DNA of 64,000 nucleotides from positions 146,837,917 through 146,901,916 of the forward strand of contig NC_088171.1 of the NCBI RefSeq assembly GCF_028769735.1, given 5' to 3'. The stretch comes from Zonotrichia leucophrys gambelii (lineage: Eukaryota; Chordata; Aves; Passeriformes; Passerellidae). Below the pieces are notes generated by a model. The model saw nothing but the letters and a program-made list of their open reading frames with translations, made no database searches and was not told where the DNA came from. The translations under genes and the position numbers were made by a program. This document shows, piece by piece, positions 46,730-58,318 of this stretch (position 1 is the first letter of the stretch; each line of letters opens with the position of its first letter).

Positions 46730-49700
46730 ATCTCTGCCATCTCCTGTAGGCTGCTGTGGACAATATATCCTGCTCCACTTCTCCTCCTACTGCACTTTTC
46801 ATCTGATCCACTCTAGGTAGTGATAACTCAAGAGAAAATAATTCATCACTTGCTACAATAGACTTTTACTTTCTTTTTCCTCAGTTTGCTCTGTGGCATC
46901 TCTCCTGGAAGGTTTTTGAGGATCAACTGCACTAACTGTGCAGCAGGTGTGCCTCTCACCAGTTCTCCAAAATACTGTAATGCAATATAAAGCAATTTAT
47001 TTCACACTCACACTCTTCTGCAAAGGATGTGGGATGTGGGGTAATTTCCATCTATGACAGAAAAAAAAAAAAAAGAGAATGAAAAAGGAGCCACCATAGA
47101 CCCTGCTTATCAACATTTCTATATAAAATACCTAAACCCCAAAACTCCCTCATTTTTAATAGGCAGAATTTATTTTTACTCAGGGAATCATGTGAGAATA
47201 AAAGAGATGAACCCACTAAAAAAATGTTTTTATGGTCACTGGCAAGTATCTTAGTGTTTGTACTATTTTTGGCTATGTGATAGAAAATTAATTCCAGTTA
47301 TATATAGCATTGTCAAAGAGTTTGATTTTAACCTCCCAAAATATGAAGTGGATTTCAGAACCAACAGCTGATATAAAACTACTTCACAATGGAAGGGAAT
47401 TGAAAAAAAAGTCCTTAGGCAATTTTGTTTTGTTTTATTAAATTTCTTTTGTATCTCTTCAGGGAAAAAAAAAATAATGTTCCTTTTATATAATAAACTA
47501 CTGGTAAAGCTACTTAGTACAAAAATAGCCACTTCATTGATGAGAGGAACCAGAATACATAAATGATGCTGTATTTAATTTTAAAAGTGATTATATGACC
47601 TGGATCTACTTATGCAGAGGAAAATATTTAAGGGGCATGTTGTTGCTGTTTATCCTTTTGATGTCTTTCCCAGAACAGCTAACAGCTTCTGAAACAAAAT
47701 TCCATTTGCCAAATAATTGCAAACTTTAAAGATGGTTACATTAAATAACCTAAGAGCAATTCAGACCATTCTAATTCAGGAAACCGAAGCTGCCTTTTAA
47801 GAATTGCTGTCTCCTATGGGGAGAAGGTAGTAATGAAGTTATATAATTAGGGCAAAGATTAATACAATTTCGAGAAGATATTTTCGGTCATCAGCTTAAT
47901 ATAAAGACATAGAACTGGAAAGTTATCATCTGACTCCAGAAATAACTACTGGCTCTGTCAGGAACTATAACATGTCAGAGATGAAACTGAATGGCAAAGT
48001 CCTGGAGAAAGACAAATGTATAAAAAAAACACCTTTCTTATTTTGTTGTGGGTGATGGTTGTGCTCCGTGGTTGGAATACATACACATGACAAAAATCTG
48101 ATGTAGAAAAAGCATTTTGAAAGTATTTCTAAAGTATATTTCTCTCAGCTTACCAGGTGAATTTGTTTCATTTAAATGTTTACAGTTTATTTCAGAAGAG
48201 TTCTCAAAATTACCACAGTAATATTCTATCAAAGACTGGGGCAGTTACCTCCCAAGCAGCAGCAAATGCACAGGCAAAAATCTTCTGGTTTGTACAAAAA
48301 TCAGCTCATAACATAATTATTGCAAAGCCTGGAGAATATGCATTCCTAAATTTTATTCTACTGCACAGGTTAAACACTCTTTGTTCATCGTTATAAGGAA
48401 ATAGGAAGAGGATAGGGGAAAGCAGGAATTTGAATCTTTAACACATGTCAGAGAAGTCAAACAGGAAGTTATTAAAAAAAATCACTTGTTTTTAAGTAAA
48501 ACTCAATATGAGTGCTGCTTCCACCTAAGAAGTTAAATTAAATGGCTAAATTTTCAAAGACAAAAGTCCTTTCCCAGGGTGATGTTGTCCAAAGGCATAG
48601 TGAGGGGTGAAAGAAAAATTGTTGATTCTTCCTGAAAGACCAGCACTAATGACTTCATGTTTAAGGAATATGTGAAATACTAAATATGTGATTACTGGGG
48701 TTTTGGTGGTTATGTCTGAGGAAATTTTTAATGGTTATATTTAAGGAACATTTGGGAAATGGTATGCTACATCAGAAATCTTAATTATGGCTTTATATCT
48801 TACATATGTTGTACTTGTAGATGATTGAGCTCTATAAAACCAAATGCTCAGAAGAATTTATTTACTTCCTGATATCTTTTAACATTCCTGAAATATTTTA
48901 AAGTGTATTTCCTTTTTTTTTTTCATTAAATTTTATTTCATATGAAGAGAAATATGGAAGTCACTGTTCTGCATTCCAAGCAAGTAAGATGTTATTTTGC
49001 TATTTTATTATGTCACTGCTCTGCTTATTGGAAAACTGTAATGCTATGTAGACTAACTTACTGTTGTTTATGACATCTTGGGCTTGTTGTTAATTCAATC
49101 AGCAGAGAGGTTGGTAAATAAGTACTTAGCAGTCTGCCCTCCTTATGGATTTATCAGCTTTATTTAAGGCAATTGAGCTGCAAAGCTGGGGGTTGTTTCT
49201 ACAGACACCTGCTCTGATCAAAAGGAGACATTCAAGCTAAAATTCACAAAGCAGCCAACTTGTGGGTTTGAAATGCATGGCGCTCATGAACTTTATGGGA
49301 AAACACACAGCTACAGTATAAATTTTTTTGAAAGGTGAAAGCAGAAATTTGTGCATATGATAAGATAGCGTTAGAAAAGCCCTCATATTAGATTTTTGTC
49401 TGGGCCTTTGAAGGCAAATGCGGTCTGATCTTTACCTCTGAGTCAGATTTATATTTACCTCTTACATGCTCATTTTTCCCCTGCTGTTTTCAAATGTCAT
49501 CACTTGCCTTTACCCCATGCAAGAGGGATGTGTGTGTGAGACAAGTTATTAGTCTGAACCACAAAGACAGGTAACTCTGGAGTGAAGAAAAAAGAAAGGA
49601 AAAAAAGAGTTTTATTTGTTCTGAGTGATTTTCTCTTAGTTTCTTTGAGCATGTTAATGCTGATTCTCTCGTAATGGGCTCAGGTGTTCCCTTTGTTTTA

Positions 49701-49984
49701 TTGCTGCCAAACAATATGGTTTCGAGAAGTTTAAAAGAGTCATGCTAAGAAGAGGAACATATAAAATTAAAACAAACAAACAAACAAAACCCAACCACAA
49801 CACAAATAACTTTTCCATGTTTATAGTATCATTTTGAGAAAGCAATCAGATAATTTATATAGTCATCTAACAAAGTGCCTTCAGAAATGCTCTGGGCAGC
49901 AGATTTCAGCTGATGGTGTTGTGGAAGTCTTAAATCAGATTTTCATTGCTTTATTCAGCCTGAGTTGGTGCCTAGATGTTCAGA
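46730..49984. other. Intergenic DNA, possible conserved non-coding block
   Basis: Unique sequence. 49070-49420 is low in simple repeats and has features of conserved non-coding DNA (GTTAATTCAATCAGCAG, TTTATGG, TGATCTTTACC), unverified. An AAAC repeat lies at 49769-49789. No gene signal. Confidence 0.5.
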
Positions 49985-50080
49985 GAACAATTAAATGGCT
50001 CGGGTTTGAACAGACCTTAAAAGTCCTCCAGTTCCTACCCCTTGACATGGTCAGGGCCATCTTCCCACTAGACCAGTTTT
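49985..50080 (-). mobile_element. CR1 LINE 3' stub
   Basis: Minus-strand CR1 end, degraded. On the plus strand AATGGCTCGGGTTTGAACAG, CCTTAAAAGTCCTCCAGTTC and TCTTCCCACTAGACCAG follow the family order. Similarity is lost by about 50080. Confidence 0.7.
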
Positions 50081-52378
50081 TATGTTATTTATATCTAGTT
50101 CCTTGCATGTTATAGGCAAAGATAAGAGCTGTGCAAAACTGAGTCTTCACAGCATCTATACAAAGATTTTCTGTGCTTTCATCATTTGTGCATTCTCTGC
50201 TTCCCCACATTTGCTTTCAGTCTGACATCTCAATTAGGCTACAGGTGGTAGGGAATTCACTATAGCACTTGGGGAAAAAGATCCTTTCACAACCTTACGG
50301 GTCAACAGGGTATTCAGGGTTATAAATATAGAAAATAAAGGCATCAGAGAGGGCTGAACAAAGTCTCATGAATTTTGGGAAAGAAATTACATGGCCTCTG
50401 AGAACTTGCAGATGACTATTAATATCTATGGACATCCTAGAGACAGAGAGAATAAATGCTTTGCACAAACATCCCTTATGCTGCTTAATCCTCATTTGCA
50501 GGTGAAACTGTCCCTGATGATGCTCTAATGAGAAACACAGCCAACATGACATCATATAAAAGTGAATCCTTCTCTCATTTAAAAAAATATTAACTCAGAT
50601 AAAAAGAACATTTTCTGTATGAAGCAAAGTAATTATTTCTCTTGGCCTCTGATTTGTTTGTCTTAAAAGCTTTTTTTCCTTTCTTCTTAGAAATGAAATT
50701 ATTTTCTTGTAAAATTGCCAAATTAAGACCGTTCATGCAATTTGAAAAGCCCAGGATGTAATCTTATCTTGTGAAATCACTTTCATTTTACAAGCTCTCC
50801 CTGAGCTGTAAGCCATGCCACTTCAGTTCTGAGACCATCCTGGAAAGCAGGGGAAATCACAAAGAATGTGGTTGTTCTAGAGCCTCAACTGAAGTTTTTA
50901 AAAGCTGCAACTCTTTCTGTGAGGCATCAAAGTCTTATGTTGCATAGCTTTTGCTCAGTACAATATTCCATCTCTTATTTAAAATCTCATTTTCAGGGCT
51001 CAATTAAAGAAAATCATAATGTCTAGACAGTGGGTATGTGTCCCAGAAAAATTTGTTTTGGCAGAGGAAAACTCATTGATTTTACATGCTGATGAAAGAG
51101 CTGCTAAATGTGGTTGCAACCTCCTACAGGTTATAAGGCTCTCAGACATGGAATTCCAAATTCAAATTTTGAAAGCAACTGTGCTAGAGCTAGAGAATAA
51201 ACAGTATTAAAAAACAAACAAACAAAAAAAAACCAAAAAAAAACCTGTGTGCATGTGTTCACAGCATAGTGACTGACCCACTTCTTTAGAAAGTAGAACT
51301 GAATTATAACCAACCCACTGGGTCCAACTCTGACCACCAGGGTAAGAAATGCCAGCCTTGAAATAGCCTTGTTTCAGGGTAGGTAAAAGCAAAAAGAAAG
51401 TGAATATAAAGAAAGTGAATAATGAAAAAAGGAACTTCAACCCGAAGGTCAAAAACAGAATTTAATGGCTTGGACTTTAGTAGGAGATTAGTCTGCTGTT
51501 TTGATGAATAATAAAACCTTTGTTCTGAAGAACCATACACGATGAAATGGGACCTTCCTGAAGTAAAGAAACAAGGTCAGCAGTTAGACAAGTTTTTGTC
51601 TAAACAAAAACTGCATAAAGAAATGTCCTTCAGTACCAACTGTCCATCAAGAAAGGAAAAAATGAATACAGGAGGAACATGCAATACTAAATCTGTGCTG
51701 TTCTGTTTGCACTGGGGACAAAAGTTGTTGCTGGCTGCTCTGTTCCACAAGCCCCAGAAAAAGCAAGTGACCCTGAGTGTGGGAATGTAACATATTTGTG
51801 TGGTTTCCTCCTTAAAAAACATTAAAGATGAGGGTGGGTAGTATGTGTACAGACTAGGTATGTGGCAATATGATGCCTGTGTGGGTGATTGCAAACAGTC
51901 ACTGAGGCAACAAGAACAGACCTCTTACCAAGAAATCCCACAGGAAGGGGTTGAAGCCTCTTTTACTGAGCTGAGTCAGCCTAGAATACATGTGATTGAT
52001 AAGAGTTTTGGATAAAAAACATATTTTCCATGTTGCAGAGCTAGTTTTAATATGTCTTTGTAGCTCTGTGTTGTTGTGCTACATCTGTGCATAGATTAGA
52101 AGAAAACAGGTTGTGCTCTGGTGAGCACCCTCAAAATGGGTTAATTAGATCTTACATCTTCTTTACTTGCAAATATTTTGAAGGGCTCCAAAAAAGCCAC
52201 TTTGCATTTGTTCAATACTCCTACCCCTGTTGTATTTGACTGCAGTGCACTCATACCATGGCTTTTTAAAAGCCAGAGCATAAGCTATAGCTCAGTCAAA
52301 CCAACATGTTCAGGAAGATATTCCAAGTTTAGAGGTACATTCTTATTGCTAAGGGAGCACAAATCTGGTGGACATTAA
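50081..52378. other. Intergenic DNA without genes
   Basis: Unique sequence with an A/C-rich patch at 51209-51245. Frames of 60-105 codons overlap on both strands between 51019 and 51894 and show no domain. Confidence 0.5.
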
Positions 52379-52435
52379 TTCACAGAATTCACAGAATGAC
52401 TTGGTTGGAAGGGACCTTAAAGTTCATCAAGTCCC
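52379..52435 (-). mobile_element. CR1 LINE 3' stub
   Basis: Starts with CACAGAATTCACAGAATGAC, then TTGGTTGGAAGGGACCTTAA and AGTTCATCAAGTCCCA: the minus-strand CR1 terminus, only about 57 bases long. It is separated by about 60 bases from an LTR fragment. Confidence 0.85.
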
Positions 52436-52495
52436 AAGACCCATGGGGTTCTGGTTTCATCCTCTTGTTTCTTGGGAGATCCCCTCAATAATCCC

Positions 52496-52700
52496 TGTCA
52501 TGGGGTTAACCTTGGGTGACTTCCAAGTGTTCACCAAATTGTTCCCTCAGTCCCACTCCTCAGCGGGACAGGGGGAAAAACAAGACCAAAAATCTTATGG
52601 GTGAATATAAGGACAGAGAAATCACCAATTAAATACTCAAAACACTCAAATTCCATCAATCAAATGGTCAAAATAGACTCAGGAAAGATTAATTTAATTG
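52496..52700 (-). mobile_element. Partial endogenous retrovirus LTR, minus strand
   Basis: The plus strand begins TGTCATGGGGTTAACCTTGG, the complement of the ...GGTTAACCCCATGACA end of an avian ERVL-type LTR. It continues with CCCTCAGTCCCACTCCTCAG, GGACAGGGGGAAAAACAAGA and ATCTTATGGGTGAATATAAG, then a TTAATTTAATTGG region. The rest of the LTR (its 5' part on the minus strand) is missing, so this is a 3' fragment. It belongs to the same broad LTR type as 42944-43470 in opposite orientation. Confidence 0.7.
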
Positions 52701-52985
52701 GTGATGGCCTGTGACAGATCTGTCAGACCTAATTGAAACTGATTCTCTCTGATATTGGGGGCAGCTCCTTGTGTCTTCTCACAAAAGCCACACATGCAGC
52801 CCTGCACTATCAAAACAATGTCAAAAAACCCAGTAAAGTCTTTTGACCTATGATCTGAGACCCTGGTATCTCCTGACTGGGTCAGTTAGTCTGTCTAGGT
52901 GTGATTCATTATTTTTCTCCTTCTCTTTGCTTTTATGTTAAATAAACAATAATCAAATACATTTACAGACCATTACTTTCATTGA
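52701..52985. other. Intergenic DNA, nothing recognised
   Basis: Short unique stretch containing a perfect 14-base palindrome TGACAGATCTGTCA at 52712-52725. It may include further decayed LTR sequence. Confidence 0.45.
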
Positions 52986-53245
52986 AAGAATCATAAAATT
53001 ATTAAAATGAGAAAGGACTTCTGGAGATTTTCCAGTCTAATCTCCTGTCAAAAGCAGTGACAATTAAAACAGGTTGTTTGTGACAATGTACAGCCTGGTT
53101 TTGAATATAAAAAGGGTGCAAGGCTCCACAACCTCTCTTGACTGAACAGCTCTAGTGCTCAACCATCCTCACATTAAAAGTATGTTTTTTGTATAACTTC
53201 CAGTATTTCAATTTTCCCCATTGCTTGTTATCCTTTCACTGAGAG
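52986..53245 (-). mobile_element. CR1 LINE 3' end, diverged
   Basis: Minus-strand CR1. The plus strand shows AAGAATCATAAAATTATTAA, GAAAGGACTTCTGGAGATTT, CCAGTCTAATCTCCTGTC, then AGGCTCCACAACCTCTCTTG, CTCAACCATCCTCACATTAA and a final TTGCTTGTTATCC. An older copy with many substitutions. Confidence 0.8.
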
Positions 53246-55610
53246 GAATTGGGTTTCAAAGCACTCTTTTGAGATCACACTAATCCAGTTTGGGTGGAGA
53301 TTCCTCAATGCTCCTGCACTGCAGGGCTATTTCTCTTTCTTGTTCTGTTTTTCTGCCTTCCCTTTCTTTAATTATGAGGCTGTCACAGAGGGTGTCATGC
53401 ACTTCACTCATAAGAGAGGAGCAACAATACACTTTGCTGATATAAACCAGTGAGTTAACAAATTCAATGGTAAATGCCACATTGGTTTAACAAGATTTGA
53501 CATCAGGGTACACTTGATTCCTTACTGCATGGAAAAAGGGGTCTGATGAGGCTGTCAGGGAGATTCTCCCACTGAGATCCAAAAGGACCCCCTTGCCTTC
53601 TGAACCCTTTCCTTGAGAGGAGTCCAGGTGCAGCAAGGAATCTCTCAGCCTTGAGGAGAAACCCAGAGAGGGATCACCCCTTGAGGGCAGGTCCTGGTGT
53701 GCAGGGTCCCAGTGCCCTGCAGGGGAGCTCAGCTGGCCCTGGGCTGTCCAATGTTTAGAATGTAAGGAGATTATCATAAAGTTGTATTTGTACAGCAGCA
53801 AGTGATCTAGGTCATCATTGCAGACAGCCCTTGGCTACCATGTCACCATCTGTCCCCCAAAACCCAAAGTACATTGGGTGCAGCTGCCACATGGTTACAC
53901 TTATGGTAACCACTCATAACCCACTCAGGGTTATGGACAAAGCTGGTCGTGGGAGCACACACCACCATAGAGGTGAGGACAGTTCTCCCTCCATCCAGCA
54001 TTTCTGGGACAGTTTCTACCTCTAAAAGATTGTCCAGGTATCCTTGGCAGGTCAACTGCAAGCTCTTGAGTTTGCTTTGGGAGTTAAGTATTGGGTACAG
54101 TTTTATCACCTGTCTTACATGGGTCAGACTGGATGATTACCATAAGGTTGTTTAGCCACTGTATCTATTATTCTCTTCTGCCTTAGTCTTGTATTCTTTT
54201 CTCTCCCACTCTTGCATATTTCCCTCTCCTTTGGAACCTGACACAGAACAGAATTATTTGGCTGTGATACTTTTCTCTAACATTTCCCTGTGTTTTAATT
54301 TCCAACAGCAGGGTCAGCATTTCACATTTATCTCAGTAGGAGATTGGAGAGACACAATAGAAACTGCACCATGAGAGGAGGAATGAGGGAGGGGCAATAT
54401 GGAAAAACTCATAGAATCTGTTATTTTAGTTTGACTAATAATTAGCAAAACAATTTGTGAGAGCAGAACTCTGATATATGTCACATGCTGGCTCTGCCTT
54501 CCTCCTGATACCAGTGAGGTGTTTGATTCATGGTGCCTTTTTCCTCTCCTTGTCTTTCCCCTCCTGCTGTGTGAGCACCAGCTCATCAGAGCCTGTGGCC
54601 ATTAATGTATTTCCTTGGGGAGAGTGGAGCCATAATCTGGAGTCCGATCCTATACATGTGCTACTCTTCTGGGGGGTATTTGTGTATACCAGGCTCACAG
54701 TGTCAGAAGATTGTTCAGCACCTCAGTTGTGTTTGATTCAACAGTGACTGGATTGCTCACCTTAAGGAGTTCTGTCCAGATGTCTTTTTGTCTGGAGGGA
54801 TCCTTTCTTCTACAGTCTGACTGCATAGAATACACTCCTTCTTACTGGCAGCCTTAGGCAGACACAGAAATCAACCTGTGTGAACCAGTTTACAGCACAG
54901 ACAGCCTTGGGGCATTGTCAGAGCTCACTGATGCCAATGGAAGGATCCCTTGGATTTGCTGCTTCTTTAGGCAGACGAATAAAGGTCAAGGGAATAAATG
55001 TGAAACCAGTGGGACATGCACTGTTATCTGTGCTGCACTCAAGGAACACCCAAGAATTACCTCTGTATATACAACACCTTGTGGGACTGGTTGATCATTT
55101 GAAATATTCTACAATGGATAACTCACTTTTCAAAGATAAAAAACTAATTTGGCTGGTTTATCCTCCCTTCCCTCCCCCCATTCCTATTAGGAAATTATTC
55201 AATATATCAGTATCTGCTTGATCCATCCTTAGATTTACCTTAAATTCCCTATTAAAATGAGGAAAACCTTGTTCTTTTTTCTTCTCTTTCCCAAAGTCAA
55301 ATCTGCAATTTAGGCAAGAGACCCTCATCATCACTTGGATTTTGTCATTTTCAGTACTAATTTCATCTTTCTTTTCCACTTTGTTTCTTTTACACTTCTG
55401 TTTCCATTCTACTTGTTACAAGTCTACAACTCTCTCAGTTTGTCTTGCTTTATCAATGGATCAGGTCCAAGGCAGATGAAACCTGCTGATTGCTAGGCCA
55501 GCCTAAGGTCCTTTCTTGGTAACTTATTTTGTTAGGTGGGTCTTGGGATCTGCAACACTTGGACTGTAAAACACATTTATAACTTTTGGGGTGTGTATGG
55601 TGTGTGTGTC
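53246..55610. other. Intergenic DNA with a C+G-richer patch
   Basis: 53490-53780 is clearly richer in C and G than its surroundings and could be an unrecognised LTR or ERV fragment (AGGAGTCCAGGTGCAGCAAG, CAGTGCCCTGCAGGGGAGCT). The 104-codon minus frame there is not supported by any domain. The rest, including the 113-codon plus frame at 54880-55221, is unrecognised unique DNA. Confidence 0.4.
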
Positions 55611-55640
55611 TTACTTAGATTGACAACTCAATCTAAGTAA
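55611..55640. repeat. Perfect 13-bp inverted repeat, 4-base loop
   Basis: TTACTTAGATTGA, loop CAAC, then TCAATCTAAGTAA. All 13 pairs match and pairing stops at both outer ends. No repeat family or target duplication is evident around it. Confidence 0.97.
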
Positions 55641-58286
55641 ATAATGCCAGTATCTTTATCTCACTGTTATCATCCAGATGGTTTTGGGTACACACCACAG
55701 CTCTGCTGTTCCTGGCACCATGATGGGCTATATCAGGGCCTTCCCCAGGATTGTCCTTCTTATGAATATTCTTGAAATAAGCCACTTATTAACTCAAACA
55801 ACAATGAACCTTCTTTATGAGGTGTGCATGCAACCTCCACTTGAATAAACACTGTGATGAGAAGGAATTAATCCCCCAGCTATTTCCTCAGTCAGATGTT
55901 ATCAGTACCCCTGCTAGTTCCTCTACCACTTTCTGTCCATCAAAATAAGTCTTTGTCCTGTGTGTGTCCTTGGGTATTTATCAACAACCAAATTCTGATA
56001 ATAATTCCTCTGTAAAATTGCTAAATTTCTTGGACCAGTCCTTAAGACACAAAGCTTCCCAAGTCACCAGATTTGCAGTATCTAATGTCAGCACATTAAA
56101 ACAAGCAATATTTTTATTTGATTACTCCAAATACCAAGTAATTGTTGAGGATAATTAAAATGAAAATCCAGTCAATGATAGAACTTCATAATAGGGTCAC
56201 ACTACCAAACATATGCAGATAAACACACTCATTTGCATGTATATGCACAGAAAACCTCATATGCAAATGAAGGGTCCAAAGCATCTGTCTATCTTTATGT
56301 TTCTGAAAAACTGAATTCATATGAGCCAAAACTGCATTCAAATCAAATGCTTTGGGACAAAGACCACCAAAAAAGGTAATAGGAGGCAAAAATCACCACT
56401 TGCCAAAATTCCCAGTTCCAAAGAGTGCAATGTGTGGCAGCAGAGACAAAAAAAGAGATAATGAACCAGTGCAAAGTGTAAATTCATTTACAATAAATAT
56501 GTAGCATTCATTTCTATCAATAAAGAAGTATACAGAGTTAAAAAATAATCTCTGAGATTTCAAATAAATTCTCTTTCTCTGGTGAACTTGCTTTTGTGAA
56601 TAGTTTTAATCATATTCATACTTTCATTTTCAAGAAAGACATTTATTTCAGTCTTGAGTCTCCCATCTTTATTCTCATGAAGAATTTTAATTACCTTCAC
56701 AGGTGTCTTACCTTCATTGGATGAATCCTGGAACCTCATTGGAATTCAAACACTTCTGAGGGTAGATTCACTCTTTTTTGGAATTTTGTATGTTTTTGTG
56801 AAATTCTCAACCAGGACAGCTTCTCATCCATCTAAAGTTCTACATCACAGCAGCACTACAGAGTAGACTTCCAAAAAATATGAATAGAAGGGGCGGGAAA
56901 GAGTTTCTCCATTGTGAAGAAGTAAATGTAAGATAAAAATGAGAGATTGCTCCATGGAAGCAAGTATCTAAATGTGCAGTATGTTTGATGGGAGATAGAG
57001 CAACAAACAATGGTGTAATTCAGCCTAGAAGCTTTGATGGAAATAATGCCCTGAGTGTTGCTCGTAGCTGTGTATTTGAAGCTATCTGCTCATAAAACAC
57101 TTATGAAAGGTAATTAGCACTTCAATTAATGGTCTATCATTGTTCTGTAACGCTTACACATAAACTATCATTCTTTTCTCTCTTTCATAATTGCCCAATT
57201 ATAGGTATTTAGAAGCTGTAATATTTGAAATGAAGTAAAATCTGTGTAAAATATGCTCAATATCCATCTCAGGTTTGCATCCAAATTACTATTTTGGTGC
57301 TTTCCATTCAGTTTTATTTTATAAATTCAACTTCTGCTTCAACTTCATGGACTTAAATCATCTGGAGAACTGGATTAAGAGCCAGGCATAACTTCAACAA
57401 TATATTCTTATTTCAGGTTCACTTCAAGCACCCTGGGAGTCAGTGCTTTGTGTTAGTGATGGCCATACTGCCAGAATCAGTCACATACCACAATCTCTAT
57501 AAGATTCATGATACACTTCATTCCACCAAAGAGAAGATGACATTGTCTTGGAGGAAGTGGGTAATATAGCTGTGCTGAAAAGCTGAATACAGCATCACTT
57601 GCCAGGGTTGACAACTGTTTTTACCTTCAATAGAATTTCTGAAACTGACTTCCTCCTTTTCACCCAGAGAACCTCATGCTTTTATTGCCACCAGGACATG
57701 ACATCTCATCCTGGTCCAACTACAATCCTGGTCCATGAACCACAAGTCAGTTGCCCATGCAACATCCCATCTATTTTTCTTTACTGTCAATTCTACTGCA
57801 AGTGGTTTATTAGTCTGAAAGAGACTTGTACAGATTCAGGATCTGTTACCTTTATTTACACTGAATAATCAGCCTGGTCTACAGTATTTCTCTCAGTGGT
57901 TCAAGTGTTTTCTCAACAGCGTTGCAACGTGCATTTTTATTCCTGAAAACATACATTACAAAAGAAAAACTGTAAAATACACTCTTGATGTCTTTTTTCT
58001 GTGTCTTTGTCAGAAATGAAATGTTCTGTGTGAATCCAAGAGGATGAGGAAAATGGGAAAGTTTTGCAAGCAGTGAAAAATAGCCAGTGTAGGCAAAAAT
58101 TAAAATATCTACACTACACAATATTACACTGCCACAATACATTACACCACAGTAGTGCAGATGTCTCTGTTCCTGATCTGTACTCTGGATAAACTTGGTT
58201 TTGGAAAGGTGACGTCACTTCTTCAGGTGTTATGGTAATTTCACAAGCTCTGCAGAACAAGAGGCTTTGCTTACGCAGTGTGGATT
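55641..58286. other. Intergenic DNA, possible conserved non-coding block
   Basis: Unique sequence. 57060-57180 contains TAATTAG, CAATTAATGG and ATTGTTCT in close spacing, as in some developmental enhancers (unverified). No gene signal. Confidence 0.5.
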
Positions 58287-58318
58287 TGTTATTTCAGCAA
58301 GTTTAGGCTGAAATAACA
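58287..58318. repeat. Perfect 12-bp inverted repeat, 8-base loop
   Basis: TGTTATTTCAGC, loop AAGTTTAG, then GCTGAAATAACA. It lies in unique sequence and could be a small hairpin or a relic of a short inverted-repeat element. Confidence 0.95.

Noticed and set aside
52712..52725. 14-base palindrome TGACAGATCTGTCA
   Set aside because: Loop-free palindromes of this length are expected a few times in 64 kb by chance.
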